Positions 1 through 5,270 of a stretch of DNA of 6,678 nucleotides are shown here, in pieces. The stretch is from a bacterium (GTDB lineage: Bacteria > Bacteroidota > Bacteroidia > Bacteroidales > Muribaculaceae). Numbering within the stretch: the stretch's first letter is position 1; the number at the start of each line of letters is the position of its first letter. The notes below the pieces were generated by a model. The model was not told the DNA's origin. It saw only the letters and a program-made list of their open reading frames with translations, and ran no database searches. The DNA is taken from NCBI GenBank assembly GCA_004559845.1, contig SFWW01000082.1, forward strand, positions 1 to 6,678, written 5' to 3'. Position numbers and translations under genes: made by a program.

Positions 1-3
1 TTT

Positions 4-144
4 TCGGGCGGCGAGGGATGTGAGTGGCGCGCACAGCGAGCCACCGTGGGCGAGAGTGGAGATAAAGCTGAAAATGAGTTTTCAGGCTTTATCCCACTCG
101 TCGTCTCACGCAAGGGCCTCAGCCCTCACATCCCCGCCCCCCGA
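4..144. repeat. Imperfect inverted repeat of about 140 bp
   Basis: Outer arms: TCGGGCGGCGAGGGATGTGA (then G) at 4-24 pairs with CTCACATCCCCGCCCCCCGA at 125-144, with small gaps. Inner arms: AGTGGAGATAAAGCTGAAAA at 55-74 pairs with TTTTCAGGCTTTATCCCACT at 79-98, allowing two single-base bulges, around the 4-nt loop TGAG. The middle parts pair only loosely. The whole can fold into one long hairpin, as a MITE-like or REP-like element or a structured RNA would. The left flank is outside the window, so target duplication cannot be judged. The track of possible ORFs through it is not convincing. Confidence 0.7.
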
Positions 145-213
145 CTTTTTGTTCATTTCCATACCACAATGCCCAAATCCCCATCAAATCCCTCATCCAT
201 CCACCAGGTTGAA

Positions 214-258
214 TCTATTCAATCTGTTGGGTCTGTTGGGTCTATAGCATCTATCCAC
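214..258. repeat. Five-unit 9-bp tandem array (TCTGTTGGG type)
   Basis: Units are TCTATTCAA, TCTGTTGGG, TCTGTTGGG, TCTATAGCA and TCTATCCAC; only the leading TCT is fully conserved and the two central units are identical. It has the same period and copy number as the array at 372-416, but a different sequence. It is non-coding as far as I can see. Confidence 0.75.
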
Positions 259-371
259 CCCAAAAAAAGGAACATTCCCTATTGGTATTGCCTTCCGTGC
301 ACACCATCATTAACTTTGCCACCGAGTTCTTTGAAATGTTTACAAAACTACAATCCGAACATCCACAGAAA

Positions 372-416
372 GTGTTCCAGGTGATTCAAGTGTTTCGGGT
401 GTTTCAGGTGTTTCAT
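372..416. repeat. Five-unit 9-bp tandem array (GTGTTTCAG type)
   Basis: Consecutive units are GTGTTCCAG, GTGATTCAA, GTGTTTCGG, GTGTTTCAG and GTGTTTCAT. The 9-bp period keeps a plus-strand frame open (VFQ-VIQ-VFR-VFQ-VFH), which explains the spurious long ORFs here. Units have diverged at the last four positions, so it looks like an old array. Confidence 0.85.
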
Positions 417-680
417 TTCGCTTTTAGACCACAAAACCGCCCGGTTTTGGTCCAAATCCGAACTAAACCCGCAAACCGCCGTGATCGTCCCCCCGCCATA
501 TTATGGCTACGGAAAACCCCCAAAAAGGCAATCCACCCACTTGCCTGAGTCGTCACACACGTTCCTGCCCTGCAAGCTATAGCCGTAGTTGTATTTTGGC
601 GAAGGCGGCTTTATTTTCGTTGCACGCCACAAAAGCGGGCAAGCATAGGCGTTTTTAAATGAAACAGCCGTGCATACTAC
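413..680 (-). other. Candidate dispersed intergenic element or gene remnant
   Basis: This stretch has two overlapping minus-strand open frames with protein-like composition but no good start. Frame A (680-507) lacks ATG and ends ...KYNYGYSLQGRNVCDDSGKW, then V-D-C-L-F-G-G-F-P-stop. Frame B (610-413) includes ACRAGTCVTTQASGW and, after its only Met at 499, MAGGRSRRFAGLVRIWTKTG, then R-F-C-G-L-K-A-K-stop. From memory, and not checked, similar conceptual translations recur in Bacteroidales genomes, which would make this a copy of a dispersed repeat. It ends beside the 9-bp array at 372-416. It is not called as a gene. Confidence 0.35.
427..452. repeat. Small inverted repeat (hairpin)
   Basis: CAAAACC (432-438) and GGTTTTG (443-449) pair around the loop GCCC, and GAC (427-429) with GTC (450-452) extends the stem after a 2-nt bulge. 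No U-run follows on either strand, so a terminator role is doubtful. It lies inside the candidate dispersed element at 413-680. Confidence 0.55.
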
Positions 681-814
681 TCACATTTATCTTCTCTCTT
701 GCAAATTCCCCAATAATTCCGAGATTTCCGGATGGGTATTTCTTCTTTCTTATGTACATTTTTGCTCCGTGTCACCCATTTTAGGGTGACACAAAATTTC
801 AAAATTCTGTACAT
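677..814 (-). other. Possible 45-aa small ORF
   Basis: An ATG at 814-812 opens a 45-codon frame (MYRILKFCVTLKWVTRSKN, then VHKKEEIPIRKSRNYWGICKREDKCE) that ends at TAG 679-677. The peptide is strongly basic with no hydrophobic segment or known motif. The start codon lies in an inverted repeat arm and the frame crosses a strong hairpin (769-792), so chance is at least as likely as a gene. I see no promoter box ahead of it. Confidence 0.15.
752..814. repeat. Compound inverted repeat (dyad centred near 780)
   Basis: The core is a perfect 9-bp stem, GTGTCACCC (769-777) and GGGTGACAC (784-792), with a 6-nt loop. Outside it, TTTTG (760-764) can pair with CAAAA (800-804), and ATGTACA (752-758) with TGTACAT (808-814), separated by small asymmetric bulges. 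Neither strand shows a U-run after the core stem, so it is not a classical terminator. It could be a protein-binding operator, a cruciform, or the hairpin of an unannotated RNA. Confidence 0.7.
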
Positions 815-879
815 GAGGCTATTATAAAATCAACAAATTTTGAGTGACGAAGTCAGGAAAAAGGGCACAATTTTTTCGA

Positions 880-905
880 TATCAACATTTTTTAGTTTGT
901 TGATA
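880..905 (-). terminator. Hairpin downstream of aroB, possible terminator
   Basis: A perfect 8-bp stem (TATCAACA/TGTTGATA, 880-887 and 898-905) with a 10-nt loop begins 28 bp after the aroB stop codon. On the minus strand it is followed by TCGAAAAAATTG, so there is no U-run and it is not a textbook intrinsic terminator. It may still mark the end of the operon transcript or protect its 3' end. A weaker 5-bp hairpin (918-932) directly follows the stop codon. Confidence 0.3.
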
Positions 906-932
906 ATTAAGAGAATGTCTATTTTTTATAGA

Positions 933-1988
933 TTAAATGTGCATCAAATCGCGGTAAATGTCGAGGGCGATGCGCATTTCTTCCTCAGGAATCACTTGCC
1001 CCGGTTTCACATCGCCACAAGCGGCAAGCAAGGTGCAATTTATTTCGCCCGCCTCGCTCTTTTTGTCGTGCTGCATAAGGTGTAGCAGCTCTTCGTAGTG
1101 GTCGCAACTGATGTGGAATGCGCCATAATTATGGTAAACGAATTCAGCCAATTGGTGTAATTGCGTCGATGAAAAGCCCAACAGATTGTGCGATAGCACC
1201 ATCTCTGCCACAAGTCCCCACGCCACGGCATAGCCATGGGCTATGGGCTTGCCATCGTGAAGGGCTTTGCTTTCAAAAGCATGCCCCACGGTGTGGCCCA
1301 AATTGAGCGCACGGCGTATGCCTTTTTCGTGCGGGTCTTCTGCCACGATGCGCTGCTTCACCAACACGGATGTGCGGAGCAACTGTAGCAACTGCTCGGC
1401 ATCGGTATGCTCGAAATCAAAATCGAGAAGCCGGTGAAATTCCTCTTCGCCGCTGAGCATTCCGTGCTTGAGCATTTCGGCATACCCCGACTTCAATTCT
1501 TCCACGGGCAAAGTGCTGAAAAAGCAGGTGGAAATCACCACATCCGTGGCTTCTTGAAAGCATCCGATTTCATTTTTAAAACCGCCGAAATTGATGCCGG
1601 TTTTGCCGCCCACTGCTGCATCCACAGCGCTCAGCAGTGTAGTGGGCACGTTCACAAACTTGATGCCACGCTTAAAGGTGGCGGCAGCAAATCCTCCCAG
1701 GTCGGTCACCACACCACCACCCAAATTCACCACTATCGACTTTCGGGTGGCACCACATGCTTGGAGCCCTTCCCACACTTGGAAAAGGGTGTTGAGGTTT
1801 TTGTATGCATCGCCGGCTCCAATGGTGATGATGGCGGCATCACGCAAGTGGGGGCTATTGATTTCGGGAAGCACGCATCGGCGAGTGTTCTCGTCCACTA
1901 TCACCGCCACACGATTGTGTGGCGTGGTGTCGAGTATGGTGTTGAGCGCCGAAGTCACATCGTTGGTAAAAACAAGGTTCTGAGCCAT
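933..1988 (-). CDS. aroB: 3-dehydroquinate synthase
   Basis: Second step of the shikimate pathway: converts DAHP (3-deoxy-D-arabino-heptulosonate 7-phosphate) to 3-dehydroquinate, with NAD and a divalent metal, in the cytoplasm. The 351-aa length is typical. Visible family blocks are the NAD-binding NLGGGVVTDLGGFAA (88-102), NVPTTLLSAVDAAVGGKTGI (113-132), GYAEMLKHG (168-176, E171 a metal ligand by family analogy), NLGHTVGHAFE (229-239, H232) and HGYAVAWG (251-258, H251). All three expected metal ligands are present, and the frame is intact from ATG to TAA. It is the last gene of the four-gene group, 34 bp after the HAD gene. No other aromatic amino acid genes are in view. No Shine-Dalgarno sequence precedes the ATG, as is usual in this phylum. 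Confidence 0.97.
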   Translation of the reverse strand: MAQNLVFTNDVTSALNTILDTTPHNRVAVIVDENTRRCVLPEINSPHLRDAAIITIGAGDAYKNLNTLFQVWEGLQACGATRKSIVVNLGGGVVTDLGGFAAATFKRGIKFVNVPTTLLSAVDAAVGGKTGINFGGFKNEIGCFQEATDVVISTCFFSTLPVEELKSGYAEMLKHGMLSGEEEFHRLLDFDFEHTDAEQLLQLLRTSVLVKQRIVAEDPHEKGIRRALNLGHTVGHAFESKALHDGKPIAHGYAVAWGLVAEMVLSHNLLGFSSTQLHQLAEFVYHNYGAFHISCDHYEELLHLMQHDKKSEAGEINCTLLAACGDVKPGQVIPEEEMRIALDIYRDLMHI

Positions 1989-2022
1989 AACGAAAAGGAT
2001 GAGAATGATGAAAACAGGGGAA

Positions 2023-2763
2023 TTACAACTGCGTGGTGCGCAAGGCTTCTAACAGCGAGGGCAGCGCCTCGGCAAGCGCCGTCATACTCGGGTACACAAT
2101 GTCGGCTCCCGCTTTGTAGAGATCTTTTTCCGGAATGGGACCGGTGGTTACGCCTATGGTAAACGACCCCGAAGCATGCCCGGCTTGCACGCCCAATGGA
2201 GCGTTTTCAATCACGATACATTCGCCGGGCTTGGCGTTGGCTTTTTGCTGCCCGCGCAAATAAGGTTCCGGGTTGGGTTTGCCGTTTTTGGTATCGATTC
2301 CGGTCACGCGCTCGGCTTCAAAAAGCCCGGCGTAGTCGCTGTCGATTCGCTCTAAAATCGAGGGCTGATTCGAACCGGTGACCAAAATGTTGCGCAATCC
2401 GGCTTCTTTGGTGATTTGGAGCACCTCTTTAGCCCCCGGCATCATTTCCGGTTCGCCCAATTCGTTGAAATATCTTCCTTTCACCTTATAGTATTCCCAC
2501 GCTTCTTCGTCGGTGAGATTTTTTCCGGCACCACGTCGAAACATCATTTTTATGATATTTGCCCCGGTCATCCCTTCGTATTGGTAAAATTCGTCGCGGG
2601 AGCATTTCACATTATTTTTCTTCATGAGTTTTACCCATGCGCGCGTGTGATTTTTCATCGAATCGTAGAGCACTCCGTCGCAATCCACAAGTGCCACACG
2701 AATGTCTACGCTTTTGTTGCCACTATATTTCAAATAGAGGGTTATTGCATTTTCTGCTGTCAT
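2023..2763 (-). CDS. HAD-superfamily hydrolase (beta-phosphoglucomutase-like)
   Basis: A cytoplasmic phosphatase or phosphomutase of HAD subfamily I, 246 aa. Motif I is DCDGVLYDS (D27 nucleophile, D29 acid/base). A helical C1 cap follows (about 35-105, with GMTGANIIKMMF). Motif II is VTGSNQ (T129 or S131), motif III is GKPNPEPY (K162), and motif IV is IENAPLG (E186-N187). Motif IV normally carries two acidic residues, as in ED, to hold magnesium; here the second is Asn, a variant that some HAD sequences share. About 20 residues precede the first beta strand, a little more than usual. The substrate cannot be deduced: sugar phosphates, glycolate phosphate and FMN are all handled by relatives. 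It is 34 bp before aroB and likely in the same operon, but no shikimate role is implied. Confidence 0.88.
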   Translation of the reverse strand: MTAENAITLYLKYSGNKSVDIRVALVDCDGVLYDSMKNHTRAWVKLMKKNNVKCSRDEFYQYEGMTGANIIKMMFRRGAGKNLTDEEAWEYYKVKGRYFNELGEPEMMPGAKEVLQITKEAGLRNILVTGSNQPSILERIDSDYAGLFEAERVTGIDTKNGKPNPEPYLRGQQKANAKPGECIVIENAPLGVQAGHASGSFTIGVTTGPIPEKDLYKAGADIVYPSMTALAEALPSLLEALRTTQL

Positions 2764-2818
2764 TTTGTCGATATTGTTTTCGTTAAGTGTTGAAAGATAA
2801 ATAAAATAGCATTACGCC

Positions 2819-3553
2819 TCATCGCACGGTGATATGGAAGCATCCTTGTTTTTTTTCATAAATGGCATAGCACCGCTGCTGTTCTCTGAGGTCGTAGATG
2901 ATTTCCGCCAGAATGTTTTTCAAACTCTCCAGCGACACTTTGTAGCTTTCGTCGAGGCAATCGAATTTGGTCCAACTCACATCGAAGGTGGTGCCATACA
3001 GGTGGCACGAATTTTCGGTGGCGGAGCGATTTCGCTTGCGGAGCTTTCTCACGGTGTAGTCGGTGCGAAGGGCACTGTTCACCCTAATTCTGTAGCCTTT
3101 TCCGCCGCGTGCAATGATGGTGTCTTGAAATGCCTTACCTATGTCGTGGAGCAAAGCGGCTGCTTTGGGCACCAAGTAGGGCAGGGCATATTTCATTGAA
3201 TCCACATAATATTCTTGACAGGTGTGAATCTGCTGAATGTGGCGCTTTAAGTGAAAAGCCGACTGAATGTCGATGATGGGGTCAATGCCATTGGCTTTTG
3301 CTGCTTGCAGTTGCAAGGCGTTGGTGTCGTTAAAGAGCACCGAAAGCCGCCCCGGCTTGAGGTGAGTTTGAAGCACATGCTCGTCGCCATTGTCGGTGGC
3401 ATGCACGGTGGCATTGCTGTGCGTGGTGGCGGTTAGCACATCGTCGTAGAGCACATATTGAGGGTCTTCTTGATGATAATCGCAGGTGTAGATGGCTGAA
3501 GATATGCCCAGCACAGCGCCCACTATCAGCAACCCCCATAATAAATTACGCAT
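2819..3553 (-). CDS. DUF5715-family exported protein, M15-peptidase-like
   Basis: A 244-aa protein with an N-terminal hydrophobic segment (about residues 4-20), either a signal peptide or a membrane anchor, so it probably acts in the periplasm. The conserved core (about 153-195) reads YRIRVNSALRTDYTVRKLRK, then N-R-S-A-T-E-N-S-C-H-L-Y-G-T-T-F-D-V. I recognise this pattern from Bacteroidota DUF5715 proteins. The S-x-H-x-x-G-x-x-x-D arrangement (H184, D191) and a late His in CFHITVR (H240) resemble the three zinc ligands of VanY/DacB-type M15 D,D-carboxypeptidases. A peptidoglycan-trimming role is therefore a reasonable inference but is not shown. It sits 30 bp after the nitroreductase gene and 55 bp before the HAD gene on the same strand. 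The start is the ATG followed by a charged residue and the hydrophobic run. Confidence 0.75.
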   Translation of the reverse strand: MRNLLWGLLIVGAVLGISSAIYTCDYHQEDPQYVLYDDVLTATTHSNATVHATDNGDEHVLQTHLKPGRLSVLFNDTNALQLQAAKANGIDPIIDIQSAFHLKRHIQQIHTCQEYYVDSMKYALPYLVPKAAALLHDIGKAFQDTIIARGGKGYRIRVNSALRTDYTVRKLRKRNRSATENSCHLYGTTFDVSWTKFDCLDESYKVSLESLKNILAEIIYDLREQQRCYAIYEKKQGCFHITVR

Positions 3554-3583
3554 ATTTTCATTCTTTAGCGGTGAGTTGAATAA

Positions 3584-4195
3584 TCATCTACCCACGGTTT
3601 GCACATAGAGTATGGTTTGGCTTTCGCTTAATTGCATGGTTTGCTTCATCGCTTCGCGGTCGCAACCGTAGCGCAACACGGTTTTCAACCCCGCTTGTGC
3701 GCAATACAAATACACATTTTGCGACGCCGCTCCGGCTGCATAGCACTGATGCATCACTTCGGGTTGCTTGGTGTTGTTGCCCACAAACACGATATTCACC
3801 GGCGCTTGCTTTGCAAAATCCTGCATCGCCACTTGGCTGCGAAAATCGCCGGTGGCAATGGTGGTGAGGGTGTTGGTGGCGGCATCATACTTGCTGATTT
3901 CTTTGGCGGTCACCACATAGATTTCCAATTCTTGGCGATTCATTGCTGTAGCCACTGTGCGCTTGCCATCGTGGGTGATGCCCCAAGCCGCCCACAGCAT
4001 ATTGCTCAATTCTTGGCGGGTGATTTCCGATGCGGGGTCGATGTCGCGCTGCGAGCATCGCTTGCTCATGGCTTCCATCAGGGGCATGCCGCCGGTGATG
4101 GAGGGGTGGGGGAGTTGTTCCGCCCACATCGAGCATCCCATGCTTGCCATTGCGGCAAACACGATACACATTTTTATTAAAGTCGTATGTTTCAT
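3584..4195 (-). CDS. Exported SagB/ThcOx-like nitroreductase-family protein
   Basis: FMN-dependent oxidoreductase fold of the nitroreductase superfamily; substrate unknown. The 203-aa product starts with a signal sequence (MKHTTLIKMCIVFAAMASMG, then Cys21). Cleavage could be lipoprotein-type before Cys21, though Ser-Met-Gly is a poor lipobox, or type I near Ala25. The mature part has family blocks: a KRCSQRD segment (45-51) matching the phosphate-binding R-x-S-x-R region, LWAAWGI (67-73), an ELEIYVV strand (89-95), and GAASQNVYLYCAQAGL (155-170), the usual helix near the flavin and dimer interface. Length is normal for a single-domain member. An ATG four codons upstream (4207) is also in frame, but the one at 4195 gives the better signal peptide. 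It follows a promoter box and is 30 bp ahead of the DUF5715 gene. The fold is fairly sure; the activity is not. Confidence 0.78.
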   Translation of the reverse strand: MKHTTLIKMCIVFAAMASMGCSMWAEQLPHPSITGGMPLMEAMSKRCSQRDIDPASEITRQELSNMLWAAWGITHDGKRTVATAMNRQELEIYVVTAKEISKYDAATNTLTTIATGDFRSQVAMQDFAKQAPVNIVFVGNNTKQPEVMHQCYAAGAASQNVYLYCAQAGLKTVLRYGCDREAMKQTMQLSESQTILYVQTVGR

Positions 4196-4227
4196 TGCTC
4201 CTATCATTTAATGATTTTTTGATGCTA

Positions 4228-4235
4228 CAAAAATA
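4228..4235 (-). promoter_or_regulatory. Bacteroidota -7 box (TAnnTTTG)
   Basis: The minus strand reads TATTTTTG, an exact match to the TAnnTTTG -7 element used by the Bacteroidota primary sigma factor. I find no good TTTG -33 element at the usual spacing; the upstream sequence is only T-rich. The box lies about 33 bp before the likely start codon at 4195, so the 5' leader would be short. It probably drives the nitroreductase gene and the three genes behind it. Confidence 0.6.
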
Positions 4236-4236
4236 C

Positions 4237-4267
4237 GAAAAACGAATGAAATCACTCTCATTCATTC
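4237..4267 (-). terminator. Weak hairpin plus U-run after the pseudouridine synthase
   Basis: Nine bases beyond the stop codon, the minus strand carries a 7-bp stem GAATGAA/TTCATTC (arms 4267-4261 and 4250-4244) with a 10-nt loop, followed by GTTTTTCG. This fits a weak intrinsic terminator for the grpE-dnaJ-pseudouridine synthase group. The stem is AT-rich and short, so read-through is likely. It directly precedes the next promoter box. Confidence 0.4.
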
Positions 4268-4275
4268 ACATTTTT

Positions 4276-5244
4276 TTAATGTGGAAATTGCGACCCGCTT
4301 GGGCGTTTTCCTTTTTGGGGCTTGAAAAACGATAGGAAATAGGAGGGAAAGGGGGTCTCGAAATGTAGGGCTTCGCCGCTCACGGGATGATGAAATGCTA
4401 AGCGGAAGGCGTGAAGGCACATGCGCTTGGCGCCGTCCACTTGGCTGCCATATTTGTAGTCGCCCACGATGGGGTGGTGTATCACTTGCATATGCACGCG
4501 TATCTGATTTTTTCTGCCGGTGTGCAGGTGCAATTCCAGCAGGGCATACCGTTCGTTTTGCTCAATGAGCCGCCAATCGGTGCTTGCCCATTTGCCGCCA
4601 TTATCGGTGCGGCTACTGATAATCTTCATTGATGGTGTGTCTTTCAGCCAACTCTCCACATGCCCTTCGCTTTTTTCCATCGTGCCTTCCACCACTGCCA
4701 CGTAGCGGCGGTCGATGATGGTTTTGTGCCAATCGGCGGTGAGCATTTGCTGCACTTCGGTGCTTTTGGCATACATCATGAGCCCGGAGGTGCGGGTGTC
4801 GAGCCGATGCACCACATGGGCATGGCATCGCTGACGCGTTTCGGCAAAATAGCTGTCGAGCAAGTCTTTCATGTTGAGACTATTGCGTCCCACGCCCATC
4901 GAAAGCACTTCATCGGCTTTGTCCACCACTATCACGTGGTCGTCTTCCCACACTACCGTGAAAAATTGGCTGAAATCGAATTGTGAGCCGCCTTTGTTGC
5001 GACTCTTACTGATTTCCACCAAATCGTTGGGATGCACCGCGTAATCGTGGCGAGTTTGCGTTTGCTTATTCACCAGCACTCCGCCGCCGGCAAGAATGGC
5101 TTTCGCCTTACTCTTGCTAATGCCATCCAGTTTCTTCATCACGAAATCGAGCAAAGGCATCTCTTCGTGCGCCAAAAACCGGGTGTATTGGTCGTGCATG
5201 TGTGGCACATGCGCTGCGGTGGTATGATGATGATGGCGAGCCAT
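4276..5244 (-). CDS. RluA-family pseudouridine synthase (S4 domain)
   Basis: Isomerises selected uridines in RNA, normally 23S rRNA for this family, to pseudouridine. The 322-aa product has an N-terminal S4 RNA-binding domain (about residues 29-80, with SKSKAKAILAGGGVLVN), then the catalytic domain. The signature HRLDTRTSG lies at 146-154, with D149 as the expected catalytic aspartate. Later family blocks are LLELHLHTGRKNQIRVHM (about 235-252), IVGDYKYG and LHAFRLAFHHP. I chose the ATG at 5244; an upstream in-frame TTG at 5250 would add only two residues. The first 18 residues are unusually His-rich (seven His, including HHHH) and are not part of the family core. It lies 26 bp after dnaJ on the same strand, so co-transcription is likely. 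Which subfamily (RluA, RluC or RluD-like) and which uridine cannot be told from motifs alone. Confidence 0.93.
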   Translation of the reverse strand: MARHHHHTTAAHVPHMHDQYTRFLAHEEMPLLDFVMKKLDGISKSKAKAILAGGGVLVNKQTQTRHDYAVHPNDLVEISKSRNKGGSQFDFSQFFTVVWEDDHVIVVDKADEVLSMGVGRNSLNMKDLLDSYFAETRQRCHAHVVHRLDTRTSGLMMYAKSTEVQQMLTADWHKTIIDRRYVAVVEGTMEKSEGHVESWLKDTPSMKIISSRTDNGGKWASTDWRLIEQNERYALLELHLHTGRKNQIRVHMQVIHHPIVGDYKYGSQVDGAKRMCLHAFRLAFHHPVSGEALHFETPFPSYFLSFFKPQKGKRPSGSQFPH

Positions 5245-5270
5245 AGGCAAGGTGGTGGTGTGTGCGCTCT

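Noticed and set aside
46..548. Plus-strand open frames 46-384 and 282-548
   Set aside because: They run through the inverted repeat and the 9-bp arrays, whose period of three codons keeps frames open. The composition is low-complexity and there is no promoter or conserved motif.
624..656. ACGCC...GGCGT stem followed by a T-run on the plus strand, terminator-like
   Set aside because: The stem has only five pairs with a 19-nt loop, and no plus-strand gene precedes it.
840..1085. 81-codon plus-strand frame starting before the aroB stop
   Set aside because: Starts at TTG in AT-rich spacer and then runs antisense through the aroB 3' end; no family resemblance.
1407..2162. 251-codon plus-strand open frame antisense to aroB and the HAD gene
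   Set aside because: It spans two real genes on the opposite strand and their intergenic gap, and shows no family motifs.
2792..2799. TATCTTTC on the minus strand, a near match to TAnnTTTG upstream of the HAD gene
   Set aside because: It misses the final G and has no -33 element. With 55 bp between the genes, co-transcription is simpler.
3632..4180. 182-codon plus-strand open frame antisense to the nitroreductase gene
   Set aside because: His- and Gly-rich composition typical of an antisense shadow; no motifs.
5245..5250. TTG start giving a two-residue extension of the pseudouridine synthase
   Set aside because: The ATG two codons later is the more likely start and nothing conserved lies before it.
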